Part shown: positions 1 to 5,095 of the stretch, one piece after another
How positions within the stretch are numbered: the stretch's first letter is position 1
How the letters are laid out: the number at the start of each line of letters is the position of its first letter
Source of the DNA: an uncultured Lachnospiraceae bacterium
GTDB taxonomy: Bacteria; Bacillota; Clostridia; Lachnospirales; Lachnospiraceae
Length of the DNA stretch: 5,095 bases
Assembly: GCA_902797475.1 (NCBI GenBank)
Contig: CADBTG010000243.1
Coordinates: 1-5,095 of the forward strand
Direction of reading: 5' to 3'
Made by a program: the position numbers and the translations under genes
The notes under the pieces: generated by a model
Told to the model about the DNA's origin: nothing
Database searches by the model: none
What the model saw: only the letters and a program-made list of their open reading frames with translations

Positions 1-1605
1 GGAATCGAGAGCCGAAGTCGCCTCATCCAGTATGAGGATCTTCGGGTCTTTCAGAATGACCCTCGCCAGAGACAGCCTCTGCTTCTCACCGCCCGAGAGC
101 TTCAGCCCGCGGTTACCGACCTGCGTATCATAACCGAGCGGCTGCGCGGCGATAAAGTCGTGGATGCTTGCCTTTCTGCAGGCCTCCTCGATTTCTTCCA
201 TGGTCGCGTCGTCCTTGGCGTAACGCAGGTTCTCGAGAATCGTGCCGTTAAAGAGGTATGTCTCCTGCGTTACAACACCGATCTGCGAACGAAGCCACGT
301 AAGATCCATGTCCCGAACGTCCACGCCGCCGATGGTTACGGAACCGCCGAGCACGTCGTAAAGACGCGGAATCATGTTGACAACGGTCGATTTGCCGGAA
401 CCGGACGGTCCGACAATCGCGTACATCGAGCCGCCGGGCACGGTGAAGTTCACATCGGTCAGAAGAGGCTTTTCAGGGCTGTAGGAAAATACGACGTTCT
501 CGTACACCACGTCCTTGTTCGCCAGGTCGGGCTTCTGTCCGTTCTCAGGCGATTTGATTGTAACGGGACGGTCGAGATAATCGAAAATTCTCGTGAACAA
601 AGCAAGCGATCTCGTGAAATCCACGCCCAGGTTGAGGAGCGATTCCACGGGGCGGTACAGACGGTTTACGAGCGCCACGGTGGCAGTAATCGTACCGACG
701 GTAAGCGCCGGATCATCGTTTCGAATCAGAAAATAACCGCCTGCAAGATAGATGAGAAGCGGCCCGATCTGGGTGAACATTCCCATTGCGACACGGAACC
801 ACCGCCCGGTCTGCGCTTCCTTCAGGGATATCTTCGTGACTTCTTCGTTCTTCTGAACGAATTTGTCATATTCCTTCTGCTCTCTCGTGAAGATTTTGAC
901 GAGCATCGAACCGCTGACACTTAACGTCTCGTTGATGATCTGGTTCATCTCGTCATGCTTCGCCTGGCTTTCGGTAACCAGCTTAAAACGGGTATTGCCG
1001 ACAACGCGAGACGGAATGATCAATAGCGGGATGACAAGCATGCCGATGATGGCAAGCTTCCAGCTCATCGAGAACAGCGCCACAAGCGTCGTGACCGAAA
1101 CCGCCACGTTGCTGACGATGCTCGAAAGCGTTCCGCTGATAACCGAGCTGACACCGTTGATATCAGTATTCATGCGGGTGATGATGTCGCCCTGCTTTTC
1201 GGTCGTGAAAAATGCGTGCGGCATCGACTGCAGATGCTTATACATCTGGTTCTTCATATCGAAGATGATGCGCTGGGAAATCCATGCATTGATATAGCTT
1301 TCAAGAACGCCGATGACCTGGCTGACGGCCACCGCAAGGAATGCGGCGATGCACAGCTTGATCAGGAGCTTCATATTCGGCGTGACAAGCGCCTTATCGA
1401 CGATTCGTCCGGTGATTACGGCAGGGAGCAGTCCGACTACCGCAGACAGAAGAATCGTGACAAATACAAGCAGGAACTGAAACCAGTACGGTTTCATATA
1501 GGACAGAATCCGAAGGATCAGTTGTTTGGTAACCTTCGGTTTATTGGCTTTCTCCTCCTCCGTCAGATGACCTCGCGGACCGAGGCCGTACATTCCTCCG
1601 GCCAT
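1..1605 (-). CDS. ABC exporter, fused permease and ATPase (MsbA/MDR-like), 3' end cut off by window
   Basis: This is a half-transporter that would export a substrate (lipid, drug or peptide; not predictable here) across the cytoplasmic membrane using ATP, as a homodimer or with a partner. The 535 codons visible read without interruption. Residues about 40-320 form the membrane domain, with hydrophobic segments near 43-65, 82-104, 158-179, 182-202, 276-294 and 301-316. The nucleotide-binding domain follows: Walker A GPSGSGKST at 399-407, Q-loop Gln447, signature LSGGEKQR at 503-510, Walker B ILILDEA at 523-529 with catalytic Glu528, and D-loop SALD at 531-534. The switch (H-loop) His and roughly the last 50-80 residues lie outside the window. 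The start is the ATG at 1603-1605, with AAGGAAGG five bases upstream; the next Met (residue 5) has its purine run only one base away, so it is less likely. The gene begins 40 bases after the kinase-like gene with no terminator between, so they are probably cotranscribed. The N-terminal extension rich in Gly and Glu/Lys (residues 1-25) is typical of Clostridia members. Family is certain; substrate is unknown. Confidence 0.96.
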   Translation of the reverse strand, partial: MAGGMYGLGPRGHLTEEEKANKPKVTKQLILRILSYMKPYWFQFLLVFVTILLSAVVGLLPAVITGRIVDKALVTPNMKLLIKLCIAAFLAVAVSQVIGVLESYINAWISQRIIFDMKNQMYKHLQSMPHAFFTTEKQGDIITRMNTDINGVSSVISGTLSSIVSNVAVSVTTLVALFSMSWKLAIIGMLVIPLLIIPSRVVGNTRFKLVTESQAKHDEMNQIINETLSVSGSMLVKIFTREQKEYDKFVQKNEEVTKISLKEAQTGRWFRVAMGMFTQIGPLLIYLAGGYFLIRNDDPALTVGTITATVALVNRLYRPVESLLNLGVDFTRSLALFTRIFDYLDRPVTIKSPENGQKPDLANKDVVYENVVFSYSPEKPLLTDVNFTVPGGSMYAIVGPSGSGKSTVVNMIPRLYDVLGGSVTIGGVDVRDMDLTWLRSQIGVVTQETYLFNGTILENLRYAKDDATMEEIEEACRKASIHDFIAAQPLGYDTQVGNRGLKLSGGEKQRLSLARVILKDPKILILDEATSALDS

Positions 1606-1610
1606 GGGTG

Positions 1611-1619
1611 CCTTCCTTT
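1611..1619 (-). promoter_or_regulatory. Ribosome binding site of the ABC exporter
   Basis: On the minus strand AAAGGAAGG ends five bases before the ATG at 1605. It supports Met1 rather than Met5 as the start. The same core, GGAAGGCA, also precedes the kinase-like gene. Confidence 0.7.
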
Positions 1620-1645
1620 CCGGCTGTCGCCTCTGTGCTTTTCTG

Positions 1646-2371
1646 TCAGGTCTTAGCTTTCTTTCCGGCCGCCTTCTTCGTGGCAGCTGTCTTCGTTACG
1701 GTTGTCTTTTTGGCCGCGGCAGCGGGCTTTTTCACAGCCTTCTCTGTCGTAACCTTCTTTGCAGTTGTCTTCTTGGCAGTTGTCTTCGCGGCGGCGGGCT
1801 TTTCAGCCTTCTTCTCCGTAGCTGCGGCGGTCTTCTTCGCGGCCGCCTTCTTCGTCTCTTTCATGACAACGGATGCCGGAATGCCTTCGCCCTTATCCAC
1901 GGCACGCCAGATTTCTCTTGCAACCTGTTCGGGCGTCTTCCCGTCGGTATCGACGATCTGCTCGCCCGGCGTGCTCGGTGTCTCGGCCCAGAAGAAGGAA
2001 ACGGCTGCTCTTCCGCCCTTTGCGTCAAAGCGTGCCTTTAACGTATCTTCGGAGCAGACAAGCCGGAAACTGTACAACTCATAATCTTTCGATGTGATGC
2101 ATCGAATCACCCGTTCTCTTGTCTCGGGCTCCGTCATGACAACCGAGGAAAATACGACGTAATCGTATCCTGCCTCCAGATAAGTGGAAAGAAGGAACGC
2201 CATGTTGCGGTCTCCGTATTGCTGCCGGTTATCGCGGATGGACTCCGGATTCACGCACCAACACCAGTCTCCGTCACAATATGCGCTGTTACTGTAGTGC
2301 TCGAATACACGCTTTCCCACGGTTGACTTTCCGACACACGGACCGCCGCTTATGATAATGAGTTTCTTCAC
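1646..2371 (-). CDS. P-loop kinase-like protein with a Lys/Ala/Thr-rich histone H1-like C-terminal tail
   Basis: The 241-residue protein has two parts. Residues 1-165 look like a small P-loop kinase of the shikimate/nucleotide-kinase type: a beta strand KLIIIS leads into Walker A GGPCVGKS at 9-16, followed by Asp33/Asp35 in YCDGDWCW (a likely substrate-side region), a buried strand YDYVVFSSVV at 69-78, and LVCSEDTLKARF at 104-115, which resembles the strand-helix before the lid in that fold. The phosphate acceptor cannot be told from sequence. Residues 171-241 are a low-complexity tail with 24 Lys, 22 Ala, 15 Thr, 4 Glu, 3 Val, 2 Pro and 1 Gly, with no Arg, Asp or aromatic residue; it resembles histone H1-like and HupB tails that bind DNA or RNA. 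The start is GTG at 2369-2371, because Walker A begins only nine residues in and a purine-rich ribosome site lies nine bases upstream. No membrane segment or signal peptide is seen, so it is cytoplasmic. The exporter follows after 40 bases. The P-loop call is firm; kinase activity and tail function are inferred. Confidence 0.9.
   Translation of the reverse strand: MKKLIIISGGPCVGKSTVGKRVFEHYSNSAYCDGDWCWCVNPESIRDNRQQYGDRNMAFLLSTYLEAGYDYVVFSSVVMTEPETRERVIRCITSKDYELYSFRLVCSEDTLKARFDAKGGRAAVSFFWAETPSTPGEQIVDTDGKTPEQVAREIWRAVDKGEGIPASVVMKETKKAAAKKTAAATEKKAEKPAAAKTTAKKTTAKKVTTEKAVKKPAAAAKKTTVTKTAATKKAAGKKAKT
1649..1861 (-). repeat. Degenerate coding repeats encoding the basic Lys/Ala/Thr tail
   Basis: The 3' third of the kinase-like gene is built from AAG/AAA, GCx and ACx codons. 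At the protein level a longer unit appears twice: TEKKAEKPAAAKTT (residues 185-198) and TEKAVKKPAAAAKKTT (209-224). At the DNA level the 12-mer gcagttgtcttc (plus-strand sense) occurs at 1761-1772 and again at 1776-1787, a 15-base period matching the five-residue TAKKT/TAKKV step. The reading frame stays open throughout. Such arrays can expand or contract by slippage, so the tail length may vary between strains; that last point is inference. Confidence 0.75.
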
Positions 2372-2380
2372 TGCTTTATG

Positions 2381-2394
2381 CCTTCCTCTTCCTC
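2381..2394 (-). promoter_or_regulatory. Purine-rich ribosome binding site deciding the GTG start of the kinase-like gene
   Basis: The minus strand reads GAGGAAGAGGAAGG, a doubled Shine-Dalgarno-like run, ending nine bases before GTG at 2371. No ATG in frame lies between this site and the Walker A codons, so the GTG is the best start. Confidence 0.65.
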
Positions 2395-2406
2395 AGATTT
2401 CCTCGT

Positions 2407-2425
2407 AAAAACGGAGCACACTCCG
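2407..2425 (-). terminator. Candidate weak intrinsic terminator after the GH3 gene
   Basis: On the minus strand a five-base-pair stem CGGAG/CTCCG with a TGTG loop is followed directly by TTTTT. It lies about 40 bases past the GH3 stop codon and before the kinase-like gene. The stem is short, so termination may be partial and allow read-through. If the promoter proposed at 2432-2461 is real, this hairpin would instead sit at the very 5' end of the kinase transcript, where it could act as a leader attenuator or a stabilising hairpin. Confidence 0.45.
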
Positions 2426-2431
2426 AAAACC

Positions 2432-2461
2432 ATACTACCACGAAACCGCTTTCGGTTTCAA
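2432..2461 (-). promoter_or_regulatory. Possible sigma-A promoter for the kinase-like gene and exporter
   Basis: On the minus strand TTGAAA (2456-2461; five of six matches to TTGACA) is separated by 18 bases from TAGTAT (2432-2437; four of six matches to TATAAT). The predicted transcription start falls near 2425, about 55 bases before the GTG start. A perfect 7-bp inverted repeat lies between and over the two hexamers. The match is modest and could be chance, but this is the only gap in the window long enough to hold a promoter for the downstream pair. Confidence 0.3.
2442..2459. repeat. Perfect 7-bp inverted repeat in the GH3-kinase intergenic region
   Basis: GAAACCG and CGGTTTC flank a four-base spacer. 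In the minus direction it starts seven bases after the GH3 stop codon and is not followed by a T tract, so it is not a classic terminator for that gene, although it could protect the mRNA 3' end. In the plus direction it is followed by AACTTTTT, which would form an intrinsic terminator blocking antisense transcription into the GH3 gene. It also overlaps the candidate promoter and could be a repressor operator. These roles cannot be separated by sequence alone. Confidence 0.55.
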
Positions 2462-2465
2462 CTTT

Positions 2466-4928
2466 TTATTCAAACTTCAGAAACAGTCTGATGACTCTTT
2501 CGGCGCTTCTCTTCAAATCGTCTCTTGTGAGGGCACCGACCTCAAAGGCCCGCTCCAGACGGTCGGGGAAACCGACAGGCATCTTCACGTCGTTACCTGC
2601 CAGAACCTCCTTATAATGCTCGCCTCTGTTCCACCAGTCTGTCATCACGAGCCCGTTAAAGTGCCACTCGTTACGCAGAATCTGCGTCAGCAGTTCCTTC
2701 GATTCGGAGCAGCGACGGCCGTTGATCAGGTTATAAGAGCTCATGATGCACCAGGGATCGGCTTCCTTCACAACGATTTCGAATACCTTCAGGTAAATCT
2801 CACGAAGCGCACGCTTGCTGACTCTAGAGTCGCTGTATATGCGGTTGGTCTCCTTGTTGTTGCATGCGAAATGCTTCACGGTCGCAGCCACACGGTTTCT
2901 CTGGATGCCGCGTACTTCCGCTGCCGCAAGCTTACCGGCAAGAAGCGGATCCTCTGAAAAATACTCGAAGTTTCTTCCGCACATCGGATTGCGGTGAATG
3001 TTTACGGCAGGCGCAAGCCACATGAACATGTTGCATTCCTTAAGCTCGGAACCGGCTGCCTCACCGATTTGATCCATCAAAGCCTCATCAAACGTCGACG
3101 CCAGAAGCGTTGCGCACGGCCAGCAGGTCGTGTAAACGCCGCAATACGCGCCGAGGCGGACACCCGCCGGACCGTCTGCCGTCATGAAGGAAGGAATGCC
3201 TGCCTCCGGAAGATTGCCCATGCCGAACGTGTTGGCCATGCCGGTATTCAGCTGTCCGCCGAGAAGGGTCATCAGCTCCTCATTCGTAAGGGAATCCAGG
3301 AATTCCTCAAGCGTATATTTGCCGCCCAGCTCAACGGGCTTTTTGATGCCCGGGCGCAGGGGCTTGTTAATCCGAAAGCTCTCACGGGCACGGGTCAGCG
3401 GCACAAAGCCGGAATCCTCTCCCTTTTTGACGCGTCCGATGATGCTGTAATCCGAATCGAAAGGTTCGGAAACCGGAAGGCTCTCCATCGTGCCGTCCGC
3501 TTTTCTTCTCTCGGGAAGCGAGGTCGGCGCCAGCGCATCCGAAAGTGTCTCGAGAACCCGGTCCTCCTTAACGTCAACCGTCTTGTTATACGGAATCAGA
3601 TCGCGTACGGAACGGCCCAGGAAGAACTTATATGTCCCGCGCTCAAGCAAAAAGCTGTCCTTTGCAATTGCACCGAGATCGTCATAGCTCGCCATGGAGT
3701 TCCATGAGGCCCGAAGCGTCACATTTTCCGCTTCACCGGGCTTTAATTCCTTCGTTTTGGCAAATGCGACGAGGACGGCACTCGGCTTTCCGAGCCTGCC
3801 CTGCGGCGCACGCACATAAAGCTGAACGGCTTCCCGTCCGGCAACGGAACCGGTATTTCTGACGGTGCAGGTCGCCCGGATGCCGTTTTCATCTCCGGAA
3901 AGCTCGCCCGGAACAACCTCAAAAGTCGTATAAGAAAGACCGTATCCGAACGGGTACACGACATGCTCGGCCGCGCCCGGAATCGTCTCAAAATAGCGGT
4001 AACCCATGTAAATGTCTTCGTCGTAAGGCGCATAGCGTCCGTTCTCGTGGAATCTCTCGGAGCTCGGATACGCCTCTAACGTATCGGCAAATGTATCCGG
4101 CAGCTTTCCGGACGGATTTCCGATGCCGCACAGAAGCTCTGCCGCCGCCGTGCCGCCCTCCATGCCGGGCGCCCAGATCAAAAGCGCCGCATCCGCCTTC
4201 TGCTCCATTAAGAAACGAAGGTCCATCATGCCGCCCACGTTGAGCAATACGATGACCGTACGGAAATTCTCCCGAACCGTTTTGATCATCTTCTCCTCTT
4301 CGTCGGAGAGATAGAAATCTCTCTTCGGGAACACCTTTGCGGACAACTCGTTCATCGAAAGGCACAGATTCTCAAAAGAACCGGTGTCCTCCTGCTCCTC
4401 GGCATCGTCCTGGCCGATGATCCACGGATTGACCTCGTCCTCGTAGAACGAAATCTCGGAACGGTCCCAGCCCTCGCCGCTGAACCGGCTGATGGAAACG
4501 ATAGCCGTATCGGCAAATGAGGACGCCTCCTTAAGAAGCTCCTCCGGAATTTCCGGTTCGATGACCATGCCGGGCGCATAGCCTGTCTTATACTGCTTCT
4601 GCACATATTCGCGGTAGAAATCGCAAAGCGGCTCAAAAACCTCGTGCCCGCCGACTTCCTTTATGCCGTCATAGATATTTTTCGAGTAAGCGCAGTATAC
4701 ATCGCCGCTTCCGCCGCCTCCGCGAACGTAATCAAACGTTCCCTTTCCAAGAAGTGCGACCTTAGTGCCTTCCCGAAGCGGCAGCGCGCCGTTATTCTCG
4801 AGAAGCACCATGCCTTCCTTAGCTGCATTCTTCGAAAGTTCTCTGTGCGCCTTGCTGCCCGTAACCCACTCCCCGTTCTTTCCTGCCGGAAGAATCGGTG
4901 TGTATTTGGCTCTTGCCCATCTGTCCAT
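2466..4928 (-). CDS. Glycoside hydrolase family 3 beta-glucosidase-like enzyme, reversed domain order
   Basis: This 820-residue enzyme should remove terminal non-reducing beta-linked sugars, most likely glucose from cello-oligosaccharides or aryl glucosides, with retention of configuration. Residues about 28-300 form the alpha/beta sandwich domain (AAKEGMVLLENNGALPL at 35-51; APGMEGGTAAAELLCGIGNP at 253-272). A fibronectin III-like domain spans about 340-455 (REAVQLYVRAP at 365-375), then a linker, then the catalytic barrel at about 536-820. Barrel motifs are ADGPAG at 584-589, RNPMCGRNFEYFSEDP at 646-661, KHFACNN at 685-691 and VMTDWW at 761-766, where Asp764 is the expected nucleophile. The acid/base is probably Glu152 in SGEGWDR of the sandwich domain; this is inferred by family analogy. 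Classical GH3 enzymes place the barrel first; this order matches Butyrivibrio and Ruminococcus beta-glucosidases of similar length. There is no signal peptide, so it is probably cytoplasmic. The ATG at 4926-4928 has AGGAGG eight bases upstream. It starts 37 bases after the preceding gene. GH3 specificity varies (xylosidase and other activities occur), so only the family is firm. Confidence 0.96.
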   Translation of the reverse strand: MDRWARAKYTPILPAGKNGEWVTGSKAHRELSKNAAKEGMVLLENNGALPLREGTKVALLGKGTFDYVRGGGGSGDVYCAYSKNIYDGIKEVGGHEVFEPLCDFYREYVQKQYKTGYAPGMVIEPEIPEELLKEASSFADTAIVSISRFSGEGWDRSEISFYEDEVNPWIIGQDDAEEQEDTGSFENLCLSMNELSAKVFPKRDFYLSDEEEKMIKTVRENFRTVIVLLNVGGMMDLRFLMEQKADAALLIWAPGMEGGTAAAELLCGIGNPSGKLPDTFADTLEAYPSSERFHENGRYAPYDEDIYMGYRYFETIPGAAEHVVYPFGYGLSYTTFEVVPGELSGDENGIRATCTVRNTGSVAGREAVQLYVRAPQGRLGKPSAVLVAFAKTKELKPGEAENVTLRASWNSMASYDDLGAIAKDSFLLERGTYKFFLGRSVRDLIPYNKTVDVKEDRVLETLSDALAPTSLPERRKADGTMESLPVSEPFDSDYSIIGRVKKGEDSGFVPLTRARESFRINKPLRPGIKKPVELGGKYTLEEFLDSLTNEELMTLLGGQLNTGMANTFGMGNLPEAGIPSFMTADGPAGVRLGAYCGVYTTCWPCATLLASTFDEALMDQIGEAAGSELKECNMFMWLAPAVNIHRNPMCGRNFEYFSEDPLLAGKLAAAEVRGIQRNRVAATVKHFACNNKETNRIYSDSRVSKRALREIYLKVFEIVVKEADPWCIMSSYNLINGRRCSESKELLTQILRNEWHFNGLVMTDWWNRGEHYKEVLAGNDVKMPVGFPDRLERAFEVGALTRDDLKRSAERVIRLFLKFE

Positions 4929-4936
4929 GCTTCAGT

Positions 4937-4942
4937 CCTCCT
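4937..4942 (-). promoter_or_regulatory. Strong ribosome binding site of the GH3 gene
   Basis: A perfect AGGAGG on the minus strand lies eight bases before the ATG at 4928 and fixes this start. The 37-base gap it sits in shows no terminator hairpin, which favours cotranscription with the gene upstream. Confidence 0.85.
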
Positions 4943-4965
4943 GATTATCTCTTATTACGCGCAAA

Positions 4966-5095
4966 TTACATAATTTCAAAACTAACCGTCACATTGTCGT
5001 CAAGCTGAATATCATCGGCCACGATGTTCATTCCGTAAGCGCTGTCCTCACAGCATGACTCTGCAACCTTCATCGAACGGAAATTAACCGGCTCC
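4966..5095 (-). CDS. C-terminal end of an unidentified protein (5' part outside window)
   Basis: The minus strand from the right edge is open for 42 codons and ends in TAA at 4966-4968. The visible peptide runs from EPVNFRSMKVAESCC to the end NVTVSFEIM and includes YGMNIVADDIQLDDN. Its alternation of polar and hydrophobic residues (VTVSFEI) suggests a closing beta strand, as in a beta-sandwich or jelly-roll domain, but no family is recognised. The GH3 gene starts 37 bases downstream with its own strong ribosome site and no terminator in between, so the two are probably in one operon; a carbohydrate-related role would fit but is not shown. The other two minus-strand frames contain stops in this stretch. 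Confidence 0.6.
   Translation of the reverse strand, partial: EPVNFRSMKVAESCCEDSAYGMNIVADDIQLDDNVTVSFEIM

Noticed and set aside
160..924. Plus-strand open frame of 254 codons
   Set aside because: It lies wholly antisense to the ABC exporter, whose frame shows every expected ATPase motif. The plus-strand peptide has no domain-like pattern.
1606..1645. Terminator between the kinase-like gene and the exporter
   Set aside because: The 40 bases contain no stable inverted repeat followed by a T tract on the minus strand.
1608..2084. Plus-strand open frame of 158 codons that looks like a hydrophobic Phe/Ala/Val membrane protein
   Set aside because: It is the antisense of the Lys/Ala/Thr tail: AAG and GCx codons read backwards as Phe, Val and Ala codons. 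It lacks a recognisable family, and the minus-strand frame carries a real P-loop domain.
2994..3707. Plus-strand open frame of 237 codons
   Set aside because: It is antisense to the GH3 gene over conserved catalytic barrel and linker residues, is rich in Arg, His and Ala as expected of a shadow frame, and shows no family motif.
3988..4365. Minus-strand open frame of 125 codons overlapping the GH3 gene
   Set aside because: It is a different frame inside the well-supported GH3 sandwich domain, so it is a shadow of the GC-rich codon pattern.
4929..4965. Possible promoter directly before the GH3 gene (AT-rich TAATAA and GATAAT on the minus strand)
   Set aside because: A TATAAT-like hexamer is present, but no TTGACA-like partner is found at suitable spacing, and the site is so close to the ribosome binding site that cotranscription with the upstream gene is simpler.

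Overview
This 5,095-base window is about 54% GC by eye and codes almost entirely on the minus strand. Reading right to left (the direction of transcription) it holds the last 42 codons of an unidentified gene, a complete glycoside hydrolase family 3 (GH3) enzyme of 820 residues, a complete 241-residue P-loop kinase-like protein with a strongly basic tail, and the first 535 codons of an MsbA-type ABC exporter that runs off the left edge. No RNA gene, CRISPR array, insertion sequence, attachment site or origin was seen.

The likely source is an anaerobic Firmicute of the Clostridia, probably a gut or rumen Lachnospiraceae-like organism. The GH3 enzyme has the reversed domain order (sandwich and fibronectin-like domains first, catalytic barrel last) known from Butyrivibrio and Ruminococcus beta-glucosidases. 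The exporter's N-terminus and the purine-rich Shine-Dalgarno sites also fit Clostridia. This assignment is an inference from protein style, not a database match.

Layout: 4966-5095 is the unidentified 3' gene end, followed by a 37-base gap with a strong ribosome binding site. 2466-4928 is the GH3 enzyme, probably cytoplasmic, acting on imported or short beta-glycosides. 2372-2465 is the only intergenic region with visible structure: a 7-bp inverted repeat, a promoter-like pair of hexamers and a small hairpin with a T tract. 1646-2371 is the kinase-like gene (GTG start). A 40-base gap with no terminator leads to the exporter at 1-1605.

The first two genes probably form one transcript, and the kinase-like gene and exporter a second one, possibly joined by read-through. 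The most unusual item is the kinase-like protein. An intact N-terminal P-loop domain is followed by about 71 residues made almost only of Lys, Ala and Thr, like bacterial histone H1-like or HupB tails. This suggests nucleic-acid or polyanion binding joined to a small-molecule or RNA kinase fold. Function is not established by sequence alone.
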